Assembly: GCF_000430525.1 (NCBI RefSeq)
Contig: NZ_AUME01000001.1
Location: 160,787 to 224,786, forward strand
Direction: 5' to 3'
DNA: 64,000 bases
DNA from: Prevotella corporis DSM 18810 = JCM 8529
Lineage (GTDB): Bacteria; Bacteroidota; Bacteroidia; Bacteroidales; Bacteroidaceae
The notes beneath the pieces are model-generated. The model was not told where the DNA came from, ran no database searches, and worked only from the letters and a program-made list of their open reading frames with translations. Positions 9,022 through 18,763 of the stretch are shown piece by piece. The position numbers and the translations under genes are program-made. Positions within the stretch are counted from its first letter, which is position 1. Each line of letters starts with the position of its first letter.

Positions 9022-9677
9022 TGGAAGCAATGGAATTGACACAGGATTACATCAGGCTGGCTTTTGAGAAATACAACAGGTTGATATTCGACGACAGGCT
9101 GCCACTGCCTGTATTAAAGCTCTCTAAGGCACGTACCCGCCTCGGACAGATGTCGTGCAAGCGTGGCTTTCTAAAAAGAAAACCCTACGATTTCATAATT
9201 TCTATTTCCTCCTATTATAAACAATCGCAGCAGGAAATAGACGATGTCATTATTCATGAGATGATTCATTATTATATCGCTTACAACGAAATAAAGGACA
9301 CTTCGGCGCATGGGAAGGTATTTCGCTCAATGATGGCAGAGATAAACCGGCGATACGGACGCCATCTGACCATATCTGTTAAAACAAAAGGAATGGAACC
9401 GACCATTGCCAAACAGCCAACGACTTGCCTTGTGTTGGCAATCGAAATGGATAACGGCACGTGTTACCTCTCTTCGGTAAATCCTAAGTTTGCCCATGAG
9501 ATAGCCTTGACAATCTCACGCATATCTTCCGTTACTTCCCATTCATGGTTCACGACGCAGGATGCGTTCTTTCTCAATATGCCCCGTGTTCGTTCGCTTC
9601 GGGGACGTAAGGTTTCGAGAACGTTCTATCAAGAAATGATGGGCAGAATGAAACCATTTGAATTTCCTATGATTTAA
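9018..9677 (+). CDS. SprT-like zinc metalloprotease-domain protein
   Basis: A 219-residue protein with an N-terminal SprT-like domain carrying the zinc motif HEMIH (80-84) and a probable third ligand, His98 (SAHGKVFRSMM). Related eukaryotic Spartan proteins degrade DNA-protein crosslinks; bacterial SprT proteins are poorly characterised. The C-terminal 90 residues show no obvious zinc ribbon. Translation is coupled to the upstream helicase gene (ATGA at 9018-9021), consistent with a shared DNA-repair role (inference). The 3' end overlaps the convergent DUF4253 gene by four bases. Confidence 0.85.
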   Translation: MMEAMELTQDYIRLAFEKYNRLIFDDRLPLPVLKLSKARTRLGQMSCKRGFLKRKPYDFIISISSYYKQSQQEIDDVIIHEMIHYYIAYNEIKDTSAHGKVFRSMMAEINRRYGRHLTISVKTKGMEPTIAKQPTTCLVLAIEMDNGTCYLSSVNPKFAHEIALTISRISSVTSHSWFTTQDAFFLNMPRVRSLRGRKVSRTFYQEMMGRMKPFEFPMI

Positions 9678-10783
9678 TCCCACCAAAATTCCCAGATGGA
9701 TGAGTCGCAAATAGAATTGGCGGCATTGGCGATAGTACCGTAACCTTGATAAATATAGTCAGGACAATAAGCAAAATGCTCTAAGGCGACATCGATTGCT
9801 TGAGATTTGGCAATGGGTTTGTCAAGATAATAGCCGACCATGTCGCTATCAACATAAGCGGGAACAGCCCCATAGCGCTCAAACCAATACTTTGCCACGG
9901 CCATGTGGTCGGTGACGGCGATGTCGTAGTTGTCTGCATAGAACGGCAACCATGCAAAAACTTCCCAGGCATGCTTCACCGGAACTTCTGCCAACAAAAC
10001 GTAGTCATAGGGCAGAAGTGAATTGTCAGACCGCTCAAAGAAACAATTCCTTCCCTCTAACTTCTCCTCGCATTCGCCAATGATGTCCTTGCGCCAATCG
10101 AGACTTCCGTCCTGTTCTATATCCGCTTTGGAATCAGCCAGCAATTCGTCAATCTTCTTGTGCCCGTCTGTGACAGCTGTTGCGAGCATATTGCGTCGCC
10201 ATGCCCTCACTTTCTTCATATCGACGGAATAACACGGACCATCGGGATCGATTTCGGCGGTCAATCCTATGAAGTTATTTGCACTGACAGGAACTAAGAC
10301 TGGATAAAAGCCTTGCGATTTACCCCTCTCAAGTGCTGATTTATAGGCTTCCGTGATTTCAAAGACAGTTGTTGATGAGTCGAATTCTTGATAGTGACAG
10401 TCAAGAAACTCCTTTGTGAGGCGTCTAAGCTCGTCAATGTCAACGTGTTCTTCATCGTCTGTCCTTACGCTATCTTTAAAAACTCTATATAATCGGTAAA
10501 CCTTGATGAAGCGATAAGCCATAAAAGCGGTTGTGATTGCTGCAACAATCACCTTGTGATGGTTAACAATACTGGCTACCAACAGACCTATCGTTAGCAA
10601 AAATAACGCTCCCCATGTATAGACTTGACGTTTAAGGATATTGGAAACACCGACCCAATCGCTCTTGGCAGTCAGCGTTTCCAAATCCAATTCCATCTGT
10701 TTCTCCTTTCTTTGCTTGCGTTGGTACAGGAAAGCCATAAGTACCAACACGGCAATCAGAACCAAGATGAAGGTTAAATCCAT
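9674..10783 (-). CDS. Membrane protein with C-terminal DUF4253 domain
   Basis: A 369-residue protein with a membrane helix at about 4-20 and a two-helix hairpin at about 57-90, followed by a cytoplasmic region. The last 110 residues match DUF4253: a WFERYGA segment, AEHFAYCPDYIYQG-like residues, and the characteristic ending WEFWWD. The family function is unknown; it is sometimes met near toxin or immunity genes, but nothing here shows that. The gene lies 12 bases downstream of alaS on the same strand and may be read through from it. Confidence 0.75.
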   Translation of the reverse strand: MDLTFILVLIAVLVLMAFLYQRKQRKEKQMELDLETLTAKSDWVGVSNILKRQVYTWGALFLLTIGLLVASIVNHHKVIVAAITTAFMAYRFIKVYRLYRVFKDSVRTDDEEHVDIDELRRLTKEFLDCHYQEFDSSTTVFEITEAYKSALERGKSQGFYPVLVPVSANNFIGLTAEIDPDGPCYSVDMKKVRAWRRNMLATAVTDGHKKIDELLADSKADIEQDGSLDWRKDIIGECEEKLEGRNCFFERSDNSLLPYDYVLLAEVPVKHAWEVFAWLPFYADNYDIAVTDHMAVAKYWFERYGAVPAYVDSDMVGYYLDKPIAKSQAIDVALEHFAYCPDYIYQGYGTIANAANSICDSSIWEFWWD

Positions 10784-10795
10784 AAGATTGATGAA

Positions 10796-13456
10796 TTACA
10801 GCTCAGCCAATTCAATGACTTTTTCAACCGCAGCATTGATGTTGGCAGCATCCTTACCACCTGCTTGGGCATAATGTGGCTGACCACCACCACCGCCTTT
10901 GATTAGCTTGGCAGCCTCACGGATTATTTTTCCGGCATTCATCGCATGGTCTTTCACCATGTCGTCGCTGAGCATCACCGAGAGAAGAGGTCGGTTATCG
11001 TAAACAGAGCCGAGCACACAGACGAGCTTTTCGGGAATCGCCTCACGCACTTTGAATACGATATCCTTAGCCGACGAAGGCTCAACGGGAAGGACTGCCT
11101 TCACAACATTGATGCCATTCATGTTCCGAACCTTCTCTACGAGGCTCTTTGCCGCACGATCGGCAGCCTGTTGACGAAAACTCTCCATGTCTTTCTTCAT
11201 TGTATCGTGCTCTTCGATGTACTTTGCCACCACGTTCTTCAAGTCCTTGGCATTGTTGAACATAGCTTTCAGGTCGCGAAGCGTGTCCTCCAATGCGTAG
11301 ATGGCTTCCTCACAGTTCTTTCCCGTCATGGCTTCTATGCGACGAACGCCTGCGGCGACACTGCTTTCGCTTACGATTTTGAAGAAGCCTATGCGTCCAG
11401 TTGATGCCGCATGGATACCTCCGCAGAACTCACAGCTTGGCCCAAACCGCACGACACGTACCTTGTCGCCGTATTTTTCGCCAAAGAGTGCTACCGCACC
11501 CATCTTCTTTGCCTCCTCGATTGGTGTGTCGCGATGTTCGTCGAGAGGCAAATCCTGTCGTATCATGTCATTTACCAGCCGCTCAACCTGCCTCAATTCC
11601 TCGTCGGTAACTTTCTGAAAGTGTGAGAAGTCAAAGCGGAGCGTGTCAGGACTCACATAAGAACCTTTCTGTTCGGCATGCTCTCCGAGTACTTGCTTTA
11701 AGGCATAGTCCAGCAAGTGGGTAGCGGAGTGGTTGGCAGCTGATGCCTCCCGTTTGTCGGTGTCAACGCAAGCCATGAAGTCGGCTTCTACATCTTTGGG
11801 CAATTCCTTAATAATGTGTATGCTTTGGTTGTTCTCGCGCTTGGTGTCGATGATGTTTATGGTTTCGTTCTCGCTGACAAGAACTCCTTGATCGCCAACT
11901 TGACCACCCATTTCACCGTAGAACGGTGTATGGTTGAGCACCACTTCGTAGAAACTGCTCTTCTTTTGTGTTACCTTACGGTAGCGGAGGATATGGCATT
12001 CGTATTCGGTGTAATCGTAACCGACAAACTCTTGTTCGCCCTCTTTCAGCTGAACCCAGTCTCCATTCTCTACTACGGCGGCATTACGGGCACGTGCTTT
12101 CTGCTGCGCCATTTCATCATCGAACTGCTTTTCGTCAACAGTGAAACCGTTCTCACGACAAATCAGCTCGGTAAGGTCAAGTGGAAATCCATAGGTGTCA
12201 AACAGACGGAAGGCCTCTTTGCCACTTAATTCGGTCTTACCCTGACTTTTCATCTCTTCCATGGCCGTGTTCAGTAGGTTGATACCTTTTTCAAGGGTGC
12301 GGAGGAATGAGTCTTCCTCTTCCTTTATCACACGGGCGATGAGCTCGCGCTGAGCTGGGAGCTCTGGATAGGCTTCTCCCATCTCCTGAATGAAAATGTT
12401 GAGCAGTTTGAAGATAAACGCTTCCTTCTGTCCAAGGAAAGTATAGGCATAGCGTACGGCACGGCGCAGGATTCGTCGGATGACGTACCCCGCTTTGGCA
12501 TTACCAGGAAGTTGACCGTCGGCGATAGAGAATGCCACGGCACGCATGTGGTCTGCCACCACGCGCATGGCGATGTCAATCTTCTCCTGCTCGTCTTTTG
12601 CCTCTCCGTTCTCACCAGAAGGTGTGGTAAAACCATACTTTTTCCCGCTCAGTTGTTCAATTTGCTTGATGACTGGCTGGAAGATATCGGTGTCGTAGTT
12701 TGAGCTTTTGCCTTGCAACATACGCACCAGACGTTCGAATCCCATACCTGTGTCGATGACATTCATTGCTAACGGTTCGAGCGAGTTGTCCGATTTGCGG
12801 TTGAACTGCATGAAAACGATATTCCATATCTCAATAACCTGTGGGTCGTCCTTATTGACGAGCTCCCGACCAGCCATCTTTGCCTTTGCTTCAGCTGTGC
12901 GCGAGTCAACGTGTATTTCGGAACAAGGGCCGCATGGTCCAGTTTCGCCCATCTCCCAGAAGTTGTCGTGCTTGTTGCCGTTGATGATATGGTCTTCGGG
13001 CAAGTGTTTTGCCCAATACTTGGCAGCTTCGTCGTCTCGCGGGATGTTTTCTTCGGGACTACCTTCGAACACTGTCACGTAGAGGTCGGCTGGGTTTAGG
13101 TGCAACACATCCACAAGAAATTCCCACGCATGGTCAATGGCCTTTTCCTTAAAGTAATCGCCGAAACTCCAGTTGCCGAGCATTTCAAACATCGTATGGT
13201 GATAAGTGTCGTGTCCCACCTCTTCGAGGTCGTTGTGCTTACCGCTCACACGCAGACATTTTTGTGAGTCAGCGCGTCGGCGTGGCTCTGGATCTTTTGT
13301 TCCGAGGATAATATCTTTCCACTGGTTCATACCAGCATTGGTAAACATCAGCGTAGGGTCGTCCTTTATGACCATAGGGGCGGACGGTACGATGACGTGT
13401 CCTTTCGACTCGAAGAATTTCTTAAACGAATCGCGGATTTCATTAGCTGTCATCAT
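10796..13456 (-). CDS. alaS: Alanyl-tRNA synthetase
   Basis: Charges tRNA-Ala with alanine. At 886 residues it has the full set of domains: catalytic core (NAGMNQWK near 41-47), tRNA-recognition helices, and an editing domain with zinc ligands HSATH (576-580) and CGGIH (678-682; the usual form is CGGTH). The glycine-rich C-terminal oligomerisation segment ([14 protein letters not shown]) is present. The start [11 protein letters not shown] is standard, and two ATGs are adjacent. A good promoter lies about 45 bases upstream. Confidence 0.98.
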   Translation of the reverse strand: MMTANEIRDSFKKFFESKGHVIVPSAPMVIKDDPTLMFTNAGMNQWKDIILGTKDPEPRRRADSQKCLRVSGKHNDLEEVGHDTYHHTMFEMLGNWSFGDYFKEKAIDHAWEFLVDVLHLNPADLYVTVFEGSPEENIPRDDEAAKYWAKHLPEDHIINGNKHDNFWEMGETGPCGPCSEIHVDSRTAEAKAKMAGRELVNKDDPQVIEIWNIVFMQFNRKSDNSLEPLAMNVIDTGMGFERLVRMLQGKSSNYDTDIFQPVIKQIEQLSGKKYGFTTPSGENGEAKDEQEKIDIAMRVVADHMRAVAFSIADGQLPGNAKAGYVIRRILRRAVRYAYTFLGQKEAFIFKLLNIFIQEMGEAYPELPAQRELIARVIKEEEDSFLRTLEKGINLLNTAMEEMKSQGKTELSGKEAFRLFDTYGFPLDLTELICRENGFTVDEKQFDDEMAQQKARARNAAVVENGDWVQLKEGEQEFVGYDYTEYECHILRYRKVTQKKSSFYEVVLNHTPFYGEMGGQVGDQGVLVSENETINIIDTKRENNQSIHIIKELPKDVEADFMACVDTDKREASAANHSATHLLDYALKQVLGEHAEQKGSYVSPDTLRFDFSHFQKVTDEELRQVERLVNDMIRQDLPLDEHRDTPIEEAKKMGAVALFGEKYGDKVRVVRFGPSCEFCGGIHAASTGRIGFFKIVSESSVAAGVRRIEAMTGKNCEEAIYALEDTLRDLKAMFNNAKDLKNVVAKYIEEHDTMKKDMESFRQQAADRAAKSLVEKVRNMNGINVVKAVLPVEPSSAKDIVFKVREAIPEKLVCVLGSVYDNRPLLSVMLSDDMVKDHAMNAGKIIREAAKLIKGGGGGQPHYAQAGGKDAANINAAVEKVIELAEL

Positions 13457-13497
13457 CTTATTATTCTTAATTTTATAAAATTCATTGAAAAGTGTTG

Positions 13498-13529
13498 CAA
13501 AGATACGGACTTTTCACTATTTTTGCAAA
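13498..13529 (-). promoter_or_regulatory. alaS promoter
   Basis: On the minus strand TTTG (13529-13526), a 20-base spacer and TATCTTTG (13505-13498): a near-consensus Bacteroidota promoter. The leader to the alaS ATG is about 35 bases. Confidence 0.75.
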
Positions 13530-13609
13530 TGAAATGGTAAATGATTGACCGATAGTTGGCAAGGCTTTTCGTTCAACTCTTTGTGTCAAGTAAGGAAAAA
13601 TAAGCAGCT

Positions 13610-13948
13610 ATGGCAGAAAATTCACGTAAACTCTATTATTCCATCAAGGAAGTGGCGCAACAGTTAGCCGTATCAGAAAGTTTGCTCAGATATTGGGAGA
13701 CAGAGTTTCCGCACCTTCGACCGAAAACCACGGGCAACCGTGTGCGCCAATATACCGAGAAGGACATTGAGCAAATCAAGGTCATTTACAACCTTGTAAA
13801 GGTACGTGGATTCAAGATTGCCGCTGCCAGGAAGATGCTTCAGGAAAACCGGATGGGGGCTGACAAGAGTCAGAAGATAATGGAAAGTCTCATCTCCGTG
13901 CGTGACCAGCTGAAGGAACTCAAACTGCAATTAGACGGATTGGTGTGA
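13610..13948 (+). CDS. MerR-type transcriptional regulator
   Basis: A short (112-residue) protein with an N-terminal MerR winged helix-turn-helix (about 9-75: YYSIKEVAQQLAVSESLLRYWE, then the VRGFKIAAARKML helix) and a C-terminal coiled coil for dimerisation. It lacks an effector-binding domain and any cysteine ligands, so it is not a metal sensor. Conserved single-copy MerR proteins of this size occur across Bacteroidota; the regulon is unknown to me. A strong terminator follows. Confidence 0.88.
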   Translation: MAENSRKLYYSIKEVAQQLAVSESLLRYWETEFPHLRPKTTGNRVRQYTEKDIEQIKVIYNLVKVRGFKIAAARKMLQENRMGADKSQKIMESLISVRDQLKELKLQLDGLV

Positions 13949-13977
13949 CAAGCCGATTCGATGGCATAAAAAGCATT

Positions 13978-14007
13978 AAGGCTGAACAGTGTTGTTCAGC
14001 CTTTTTT
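13978..14007 (+). terminator. Rho-independent terminator after the MerR gene
   Basis: Stem AAGGCTGAACA / TGTTCAGCCTT (11 bp) with a four-base loop and a run of T. Confidence 0.85.
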
Positions 14008-14180
14008 ATTTGTCAGTGGATGCATCTTCAATAAAGTTTTATGATAGGATAATGACACTTTTGTGTAAAGATTATTCATAAGAATTTAACAATTCAAATC
14101 TCCCGGTTCAGTATAGATGGGATAGGGGAGTGCACTGTTTTAGCTTTAAAATTCTGATTCATGAGGGTGGATTTAGCCTA

Positions 14181-14290
14181 TTCTTGGCTTTTTCTGTGCG
14201 AAACCATAGCTTTCGTCGGTCGGAACTATAGCTATTCGTAAGTAAAACCATAGCTCTGGCGCAACGATAGCTATGCTTTTGATGATGAAA
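14181..14290 (+). repeat. 22-bp phased palindrome array, copy 2 (variant core)
   Basis: Units of exactly 22 bp start at 14203, 14225, 14247 and 14269, with a likely degenerate one at 14181. The cores read ACCATAGCT, ACTATAGCT, ACCATAGCT and AGCTATGCT, unlike the AGSTNASCT core of the other seven copies. The arms (GCGAA before, TTTCG after) and the period are the same. The gap (13949-14537) separates the convergent MerR and TonB-receptor genes. It also holds the two terminators and AT-rich DNA in which I see no gene. Confidence 0.7.
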
Positions 14291-14480
14291 TGTTGACAAA
14301 ACGCACGATGGAAGATACACTATTATTGAGACATGTCTTTAAACAGATTGATTGTCAGTAGTTTATAAACCTGTCTAAAAATTGCGTATTTTCAGGAAGC
14401 TCTTGAATGTTTTGAGAAAATAGGCTGAATTTTCGCCCTTTTGTAAAGAAAATTCAAAGATTCGATTGCTGCATAGTCTG

Positions 14481-14514
14481 AAAAAAGAGGATACGCAGCG
14501 TACCCTCTTTTTCT
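14481..14514 (-). terminator. Terminator of the TonB-receptor gene (possibly bidirectional)
   Basis: A 13-position stem, AAAGAGGATACGC / GCGTACCCTCTTT, with one mismatch and A/T runs on both sides. On the minus strand it follows the receptor stop by about 25 bases and ends in a run of T. Confidence 0.75.
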
Positions 14515-14537
14515 TATGAGTGTGTTTTTTTCGCAAT

Positions 14538-17500
14538 TTAGTTGAAGAAGTATTTTACACCAATCTGCAACATCCAGCACTGGTTGTAGTTCTTGTCGAA
14601 CGACCATGTCTTTGTAGGAGCATTGCCCTCCTTGTCTTTTCTCATCGAGAAGTAAGGAACGTTGTTGGCATCTATCTTGTCAACTTTTAGGAACTGACCG
14701 CTGAAGCTGCCGTTCATGTTCTTCTCCACTCCCCACTTTGAGTTGAACAAGTTGCCTATGTTCATCACGTTGGCACTCAACTGAAGGTTGTGGCGTGTGT
14801 TGCCGATGTTGAAGGTGAAGTCGTGTGCCCAGCGGAAGTCGAAACGATGGACGAATGGCGCGCGTGCGCTGTAAGCCTCCGCATACTCGCCCTTGTGGTT
14901 CTTCAGGTAAGAGTCCTGATTCACGTAGTTCCAGAAGAGTTGGCGATCAGACTCGTGTGTGAAATGAATCTGGCTGTCGTCGGCCGGAATGTACATCAAG
15001 TCGTTGGCAATCTTGTCGTTGTTGATGTCGCCGTAGTAAAAATAGCTGTAGCCCCTTGGAGAATAGCCGGTGTAGAAGAGTGCGAAATGGTCGTGATTAT
15101 AAGTGTAGCTCACTGAAGCTATCAGGCGATCGGGAATCACATACTGCGAGTTCTGCAGTGCGTCGCTGTTCGGACCGTTGACGGTGTAGAGTCCTTGCCA
15201 TGCCGATGATGCGTTGGAGCCGGGCATTCCCGACACCTCCTTCATCACTGTGTGGGTATAGGCTGCCATGATGCTCAGGTTGTCGATTGGCTCTGCGTTC
15301 AGTGTGAGGTTGAATGTCCAACCATAGCCTTTGTGCGTGTTCTCCAGCACGCAAGCATCGCTCACCTTATTATATGTGAAGTTGGTCGGATAGAGATAGC
15401 GGTTGTCGGCTCCGTTGAGGCGTTCCCATGTGGGCATCTCCGCATCCTTGATGTTCCAGTTCACCAGACGAACGTCGTTGATTTTTTTTGTATAGGTGAA
15501 CTCTGCTGTTGCGGTGAAGGGGAACGAGGTGGGTATCTGATAATCAACGGCAATCGATGATTTCCATACCTGTGGCATCTTGAAGTCGCTGGCGATGGCG
15601 GCGATGGAACTTGGCACCGTGCCTTGCTCTGGTGTGATGCTTTCCGGCGCACCGAGCATGTCTCGCATCTGGTTCACATCGGTAAGGATGCCTCCTGTAA
15701 ACTTGTCGAGTCGTGGGTCTCTCGATGTTACGACGCCGTTGGTGTATCGTGTCACGGCACTCACGAGGTTTTGGACCATACCAGAGTTGGAGGGCATGTT
15801 GGTGAAGAACACCAATGGCAGGCGACCGGTGAAGATACCTGAGCCACCACGCACTTTCAGCGTGCGGTCTTTGAACACATCCCATGTGAATCCGAAGCGT
15901 GGCGATATCTGAATGTTGCTCTTGGCCCACTTTCCGGTGTCGATGTGGCGACCTCCGAAGTCGAGTTCGTAGATGGCATTGTTACGCATGATGTCGTCAT
16001 CGTCATAAGAAATGTTGTCGAATCGTATGCCGCCTGTCAGTTTCAGGTTGTCGAGCACGTTCCACTCGTCTTGCAGATAAAGCCCATACTGATTGAAACT
16101 GACTTCTGCCGCTGGATTGAGGTTGCCTGCATAGCCATAGGTTAGTGCAACAGCCTCAGGCGCAGCACCTGTGAGGAAATCATTGAGGCTGCGGTAGCGG
16201 TAATAGCCTGTTCCGTTTCGCATGTAGGAGTTATTAGCCATCTGATGCTCGAAGCTCAATCCTGCCGTCAGTTTGTGGCTGCCCAGATAATAAGTGAAAT
16301 TGTCGGTGATGGTCGTAATCTTATTGTTCACACCATTGTTGTAAGTGAACAGCTCGTAACCGAGGCTCATGTACGGCTCAAGGGTCTGCTTCACGTTGTA
16401 TCCGCCGAAGTCAACAGCGATGTTTTGTCCCGTTTTGGAATCGATTGTGGGGTAATCGCCCGTTGAGTAGTCGTACATGATGTCGATGAATGGGAATGGC
16501 GACGAGTTGCTGCCACGCATATCCTTGATGTTTGTGTAGGTAACGAGCAGTTGGTTGGAGATATTCTTGCCGAAACGACTGTTCAAGTCGGCAGAAATGG
16601 AGTTGATTTTATTCTCCATCGAGTACATGGAGTTTGCGAAGGCCATGGAATACTGCGATAAACGGTTGAATCCTCTCAGTCGGAAGCCAGTGTTGCCTGA
16701 ATTTCCGTTGGTGGGGTTCCATGCCTTGTTGGTTGTTGTGTTGTAGCGAAGGGCAAGATGGTGGTTCTGATTGATGTTCCAGTCAAGACGAGCGAGAAAC
16801 TTTGTGTTGCTCTCATCTGCAGGAAAGGCATCGTATGCCCCTGTATCATAGCCGTATTTGCTTCGCATGAACTCTTGAACTTTCTGCATATCGGCAATGG
16901 TGGTTCTTGAAATGTAGTCTGTTTTTCTGGCTACACCATCTGCAGAAGGATGCCAGCGGTTGGCCACTGATGGCACCTTGGAGGTCTCGAAGTTGGCAAA
17001 GAAAAAGAGTTTGTCCTTCAGAATCGGACCACCCAGTGTGAATCCGTAAGTGGTGTTGCGGTTGGTGCCGCGTTCTCCGAGGTCGGTGTGGTCAATGCGG
17101 TTACCGTGCATGTTTTCATTGTTGTGGTAAATGTAGGCTGCTCCCTTGAAAGTGTTTGTGCCTGATTTGGTCACGGCGTTGATACCTCCGCCAATGAAGT
17201 TGGTCTGCCGCACATCGTAAGGAGCGATCACCACCTGTACCTCGTCGATGGCATCCATTGAGATAGGATTGCCTCCTCCGGGGAGTGCCGACGAGAGACC
17301 GAAGTTGTTGTTGAAGTTGGCACCGTCGAGGGTGAAGTTGGTCGAACGTCCATCGCCGCCGGCGAAACTCATGCCGTTGGCATAAGGAGATATGCGCGCA
17401 ATGTCGGATATGCTGCGATTGATGGTAGGCAGCGCTGTCATCTGTGCGTTGCTGATGTTGGTGGTGGCACCGGTCTTTTCGAGTGAGAACTTGCTGGCCT

Positions 17501-17870
17501 TGCCCGTAACGACAACCTCGCCCAGCTCATTGGCATCCTCTGAAAGCGCCGGCGACAGCTTATAGACCTCGCCGAGCTGAAGCATGATTCCCGTATAGGT
17601 CTTCGATTTGTGCCCGACATAAGATACGGTGACGGAGTAGGGACCACCGGTGCGCATACCTTGGATTTCGTAGCGTCCGTCGATGTTTGTGACACTGGCA
17701 TAGCGTGTGCCTGAAGGCTCGTGTACAACTTGTACCGAAGCCCCAATCAGAGGCTCGTTGCTGCCAGATAATGTAACCTTGCCTCCGAGAGCGGAGGTGG
17801 TGACCTGTGCTGAAAGGGTCGATGCGAACATCACCAACAGCGCAAACAGGAATAGTAATCTTTTCTGCAT
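14538..17870 (-). CDS. Oar-like TonB-dependent outer-membrane receptor
   Basis: A 1110-residue outer-membrane protein with a signal peptide (1-21, ending STLSAQ) and an N-terminal carboxypeptidase-regulatory-like domain (about 27-110, with EPLIGASVQV and TNIDGRYEIQGM). A plug domain (about 120-235) and a long beta-barrel follow, ending in an aromatic/polar strand (GVKYFFN). The layout resembles Myxococcus Oar and Bacteroidota relatives rather than SusC; no SusD partner is adjacent. The substrate is unknown. The gene is monocistronic, with a terminator behind and a -7 box about 60 bases upstream. Confidence 0.9.
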   Translation of the reverse strand: MQKRLLFLFALLVMFASTLSAQVTTSALGGKVTLSGSNEPLIGASVQVVHEPSGTRYASVTNIDGRYEIQGMRTGGPYSVTVSYVGHKSKTYTGIMLQLGEVYKLSPALSEDANELGEVVVTGKASKFSLEKTGATTNISNAQMTALPTINRSISDIARISPYANGMSFAGGDGRSTNFTLDGANFNNNFGLSSALPGGGNPISMDAIDEVQVVIAPYDVRQTNFIGGGINAVTKSGTNTFKGAAYIYHNNENMHGNRIDHTDLGERGTNRNTTYGFTLGGPILKDKLFFFANFETSKVPSVANRWHPSADGVARKTDYISRTTIADMQKVQEFMRSKYGYDTGAYDAFPADESNTKFLARLDWNINQNHHLALRYNTTTNKAWNPTNGNSGNTGFRLRGFNRLSQYSMAFANSMYSMENKINSISADLNSRFGKNISNQLLVTYTNIKDMRGSNSSPFPFIDIMYDYSTGDYPTIDSKTGQNIAVDFGGYNVKQTLEPYMSLGYELFTYNNGVNNKITTITDNFTYYLGSHKLTAGLSFEHQMANNSYMRNGTGYYRYRSLNDFLTGAAPEAVALTYGYAGNLNPAAEVSFNQYGLYLQDEWNVLDNLKLTGGIRFDNISYDDDDIMRNNAIYELDFGGRHIDTGKWAKSNIQISPRFGFTWDVFKDRTLKVRGGSGIFTGRLPLVFFTNMPSNSGMVQNLVSAVTRYTNGVVTSRDPRLDKFTGGILTDVNQMRDMLGAPESITPEQGTVPSSIAAIASDFKMPQVWKSSIAVDYQIPTSFPFTATAEFTYTKKINDVRLVNWNIKDAEMPTWERLNGADNRYLYPTNFTYNKVSDACVLENTHKGYGWTFNLTLNAEPIDNLSIMAAYTHTVMKEVSGMPGSNASSAWQGLYTVNGPNSDALQNSQYVIPDRLIASVSYTYNHDHFALFYTGYSPRGYSYFYYGDINNDKIANDLMYIPADDSQIHFTHESDRQLFWNYVNQDSYLKNHKGEYAEAYSARAPFVHRFDFRWAHDFTFNIGNTRHNLQLSANVMNIGNLFNSKWGVEKNMNGSFSGQFLKVDKIDANNVPYFSMRKDKEGNAPTKTWSFDKNYNQCWMLQIGVKYFFN

Positions 17871-17929
17871 TGTGGAATGAATTATAAAATTATGGTTTGT
17901 TTTTTACGTTTACCTTATTAATTACGGTG

Positions 17930-17937
17930 CAAAATTA
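17930..17937 (-). promoter_or_regulatory. -7 box of the TonB-receptor promoter
   Basis: Minus strand reads TAATTTTG (TAnnTTTG), 60 bases before the ATG. No good -33 box. Confidence 0.5.
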
Positions 17938-18171
17938 GTTAAGGAATGTTTCTATCGTGTTACATAAAAATTAAAAACTCGTTGAAACTTCTTTAAACCT
18001 CTCTGTTTTTCTGTATTACACTCTGCGGACTGTATTTGAGCATCAGTCAGCCTTTCTTTATGAATAATCGGAATTTGGCCTATTTTACGCACTTGTAAGG
18101 TGTGGTGACGATGTCCGATAACCATCCTGAAAGGCGCTAAAAGAGTGTTAGTTGTTTTTAACTAAAAAAGT

Positions 18172-18202
18172 TTTCGAATAATTTTCCGATGCATTATCTT
18201 TG
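18172..18202 (+). promoter_or_regulatory. Promoter of the NlpE-like lipoprotein gene
   Basis: TTTC at 18172-18175, a 19-base spacer and TATCTTTG at 18195-18202, giving a leader of about 20 bases to the ATG at 18229. Confidence 0.65.
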
Positions 18203-18228
18203 TAACAATTATTTTATTCAAAATTAAG

Positions 18229-18684
18229 ATGAAGAAAGTATTGGTATTAGTAGTTGCTTGCGCCACAATGGTTGCATGCCAACAGAAAGGTAAGACTACC
18301 GAAGAAGCTGCAGCAAAAGACAGCGCTTCTGTAGAAGTTGTTGATTCCATGCGCTATGCTGGTGAGGTTCCAGCTGCTGATGGTCCAGGCATTCGCTATG
18401 AATTGGCTCTGGCTGCCGACAGCACTGACGGTTTCAGCATGACAGAAACTTATCTTGCTGCTAAGAAGGACGGCAAGGACGATGTGAAGAAATTCACAGG
18501 TAAGGCTGAGAAAATCGAAAAAGACGTGAAGGGTGAGAAGAAGGTTGCCTACAAGTTCACATTGGGCAAGGACGGGGCTGCTTACTTCATGGTTGTAAAC
18601 GATTCAACTCTCCGCATGGTTAACGATCAGTTGGAAGAGTCTGCTAACAAGAGTCTCAACTACGATTTGAAGTTAGTGAAGTAA
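18229..18684 (+). CDS. NlpE-like lipoprotein without the CXXC motif
   Basis: A 151-residue lipoprotein; the signal peptide ends in a lipobox with Cys17 (TMVAC). From about residue 42 it matches the N-terminal domain of NlpE (YAGEVPAADGPGIRY, then a beta-rich segment with TETYL). In E. coli NlpE this place carries the CADC pair used in redox and copper sensing; here it is AADG, and the mature protein has no cysteine beyond the lipidated one. It is probably anchored in the outer or inner membrane as a small beta-barrel. The gene is monocistronic with its own promoter and terminator. Confidence 0.82.
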   Translation: MKKVLVLVVACATMVACQQKGKTTEEAAAKDSASVEVVDSMRYAGEVPAADGPGIRYELALAADSTDGFSMTETYLAAKKDGKDDVKKFTGKAEKIEKDVKGEKKVAYKFTLGKDGAAYFMVVNDSTLRMVNDQLEESANKSLNYDLKLVK

Positions 18685-18714
18685 TTGATTCTGAAAAGAA
18701 GAACGAAAGAATAA

Positions 18715-18746
18715 GGGATGTGCCTGATGGCGCATCCCCGTTTTAT
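18715..18746 (+). terminator. Terminator after the NlpE-like gene
   Basis: Stem GGGATGTGCC / GGCGCATCCC around a TGAT loop, followed by CGTTTTATTT. Confidence 0.85.
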
Positions 18747-18763
18747 TTGTGGTTGCAGATAGA

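Larger units (their letters stand above)
17871..18228. other. Divergent intergenic region between receptor and lipoprotein genes
   Basis: A 358-bp gap containing promoters for both neighbours (17930-17937 and 18172-18202). The middle is AT-rich and shows no open frame, no 22-bp array and no convincing structured RNA. Confidence 0.6.

Noticed and set aside
14538..17870. SusC assignment for the large TonB receptor
   Set aside because: There is no SusD partner or glycan genes nearby, and the architecture fits Oar-like receptors better.
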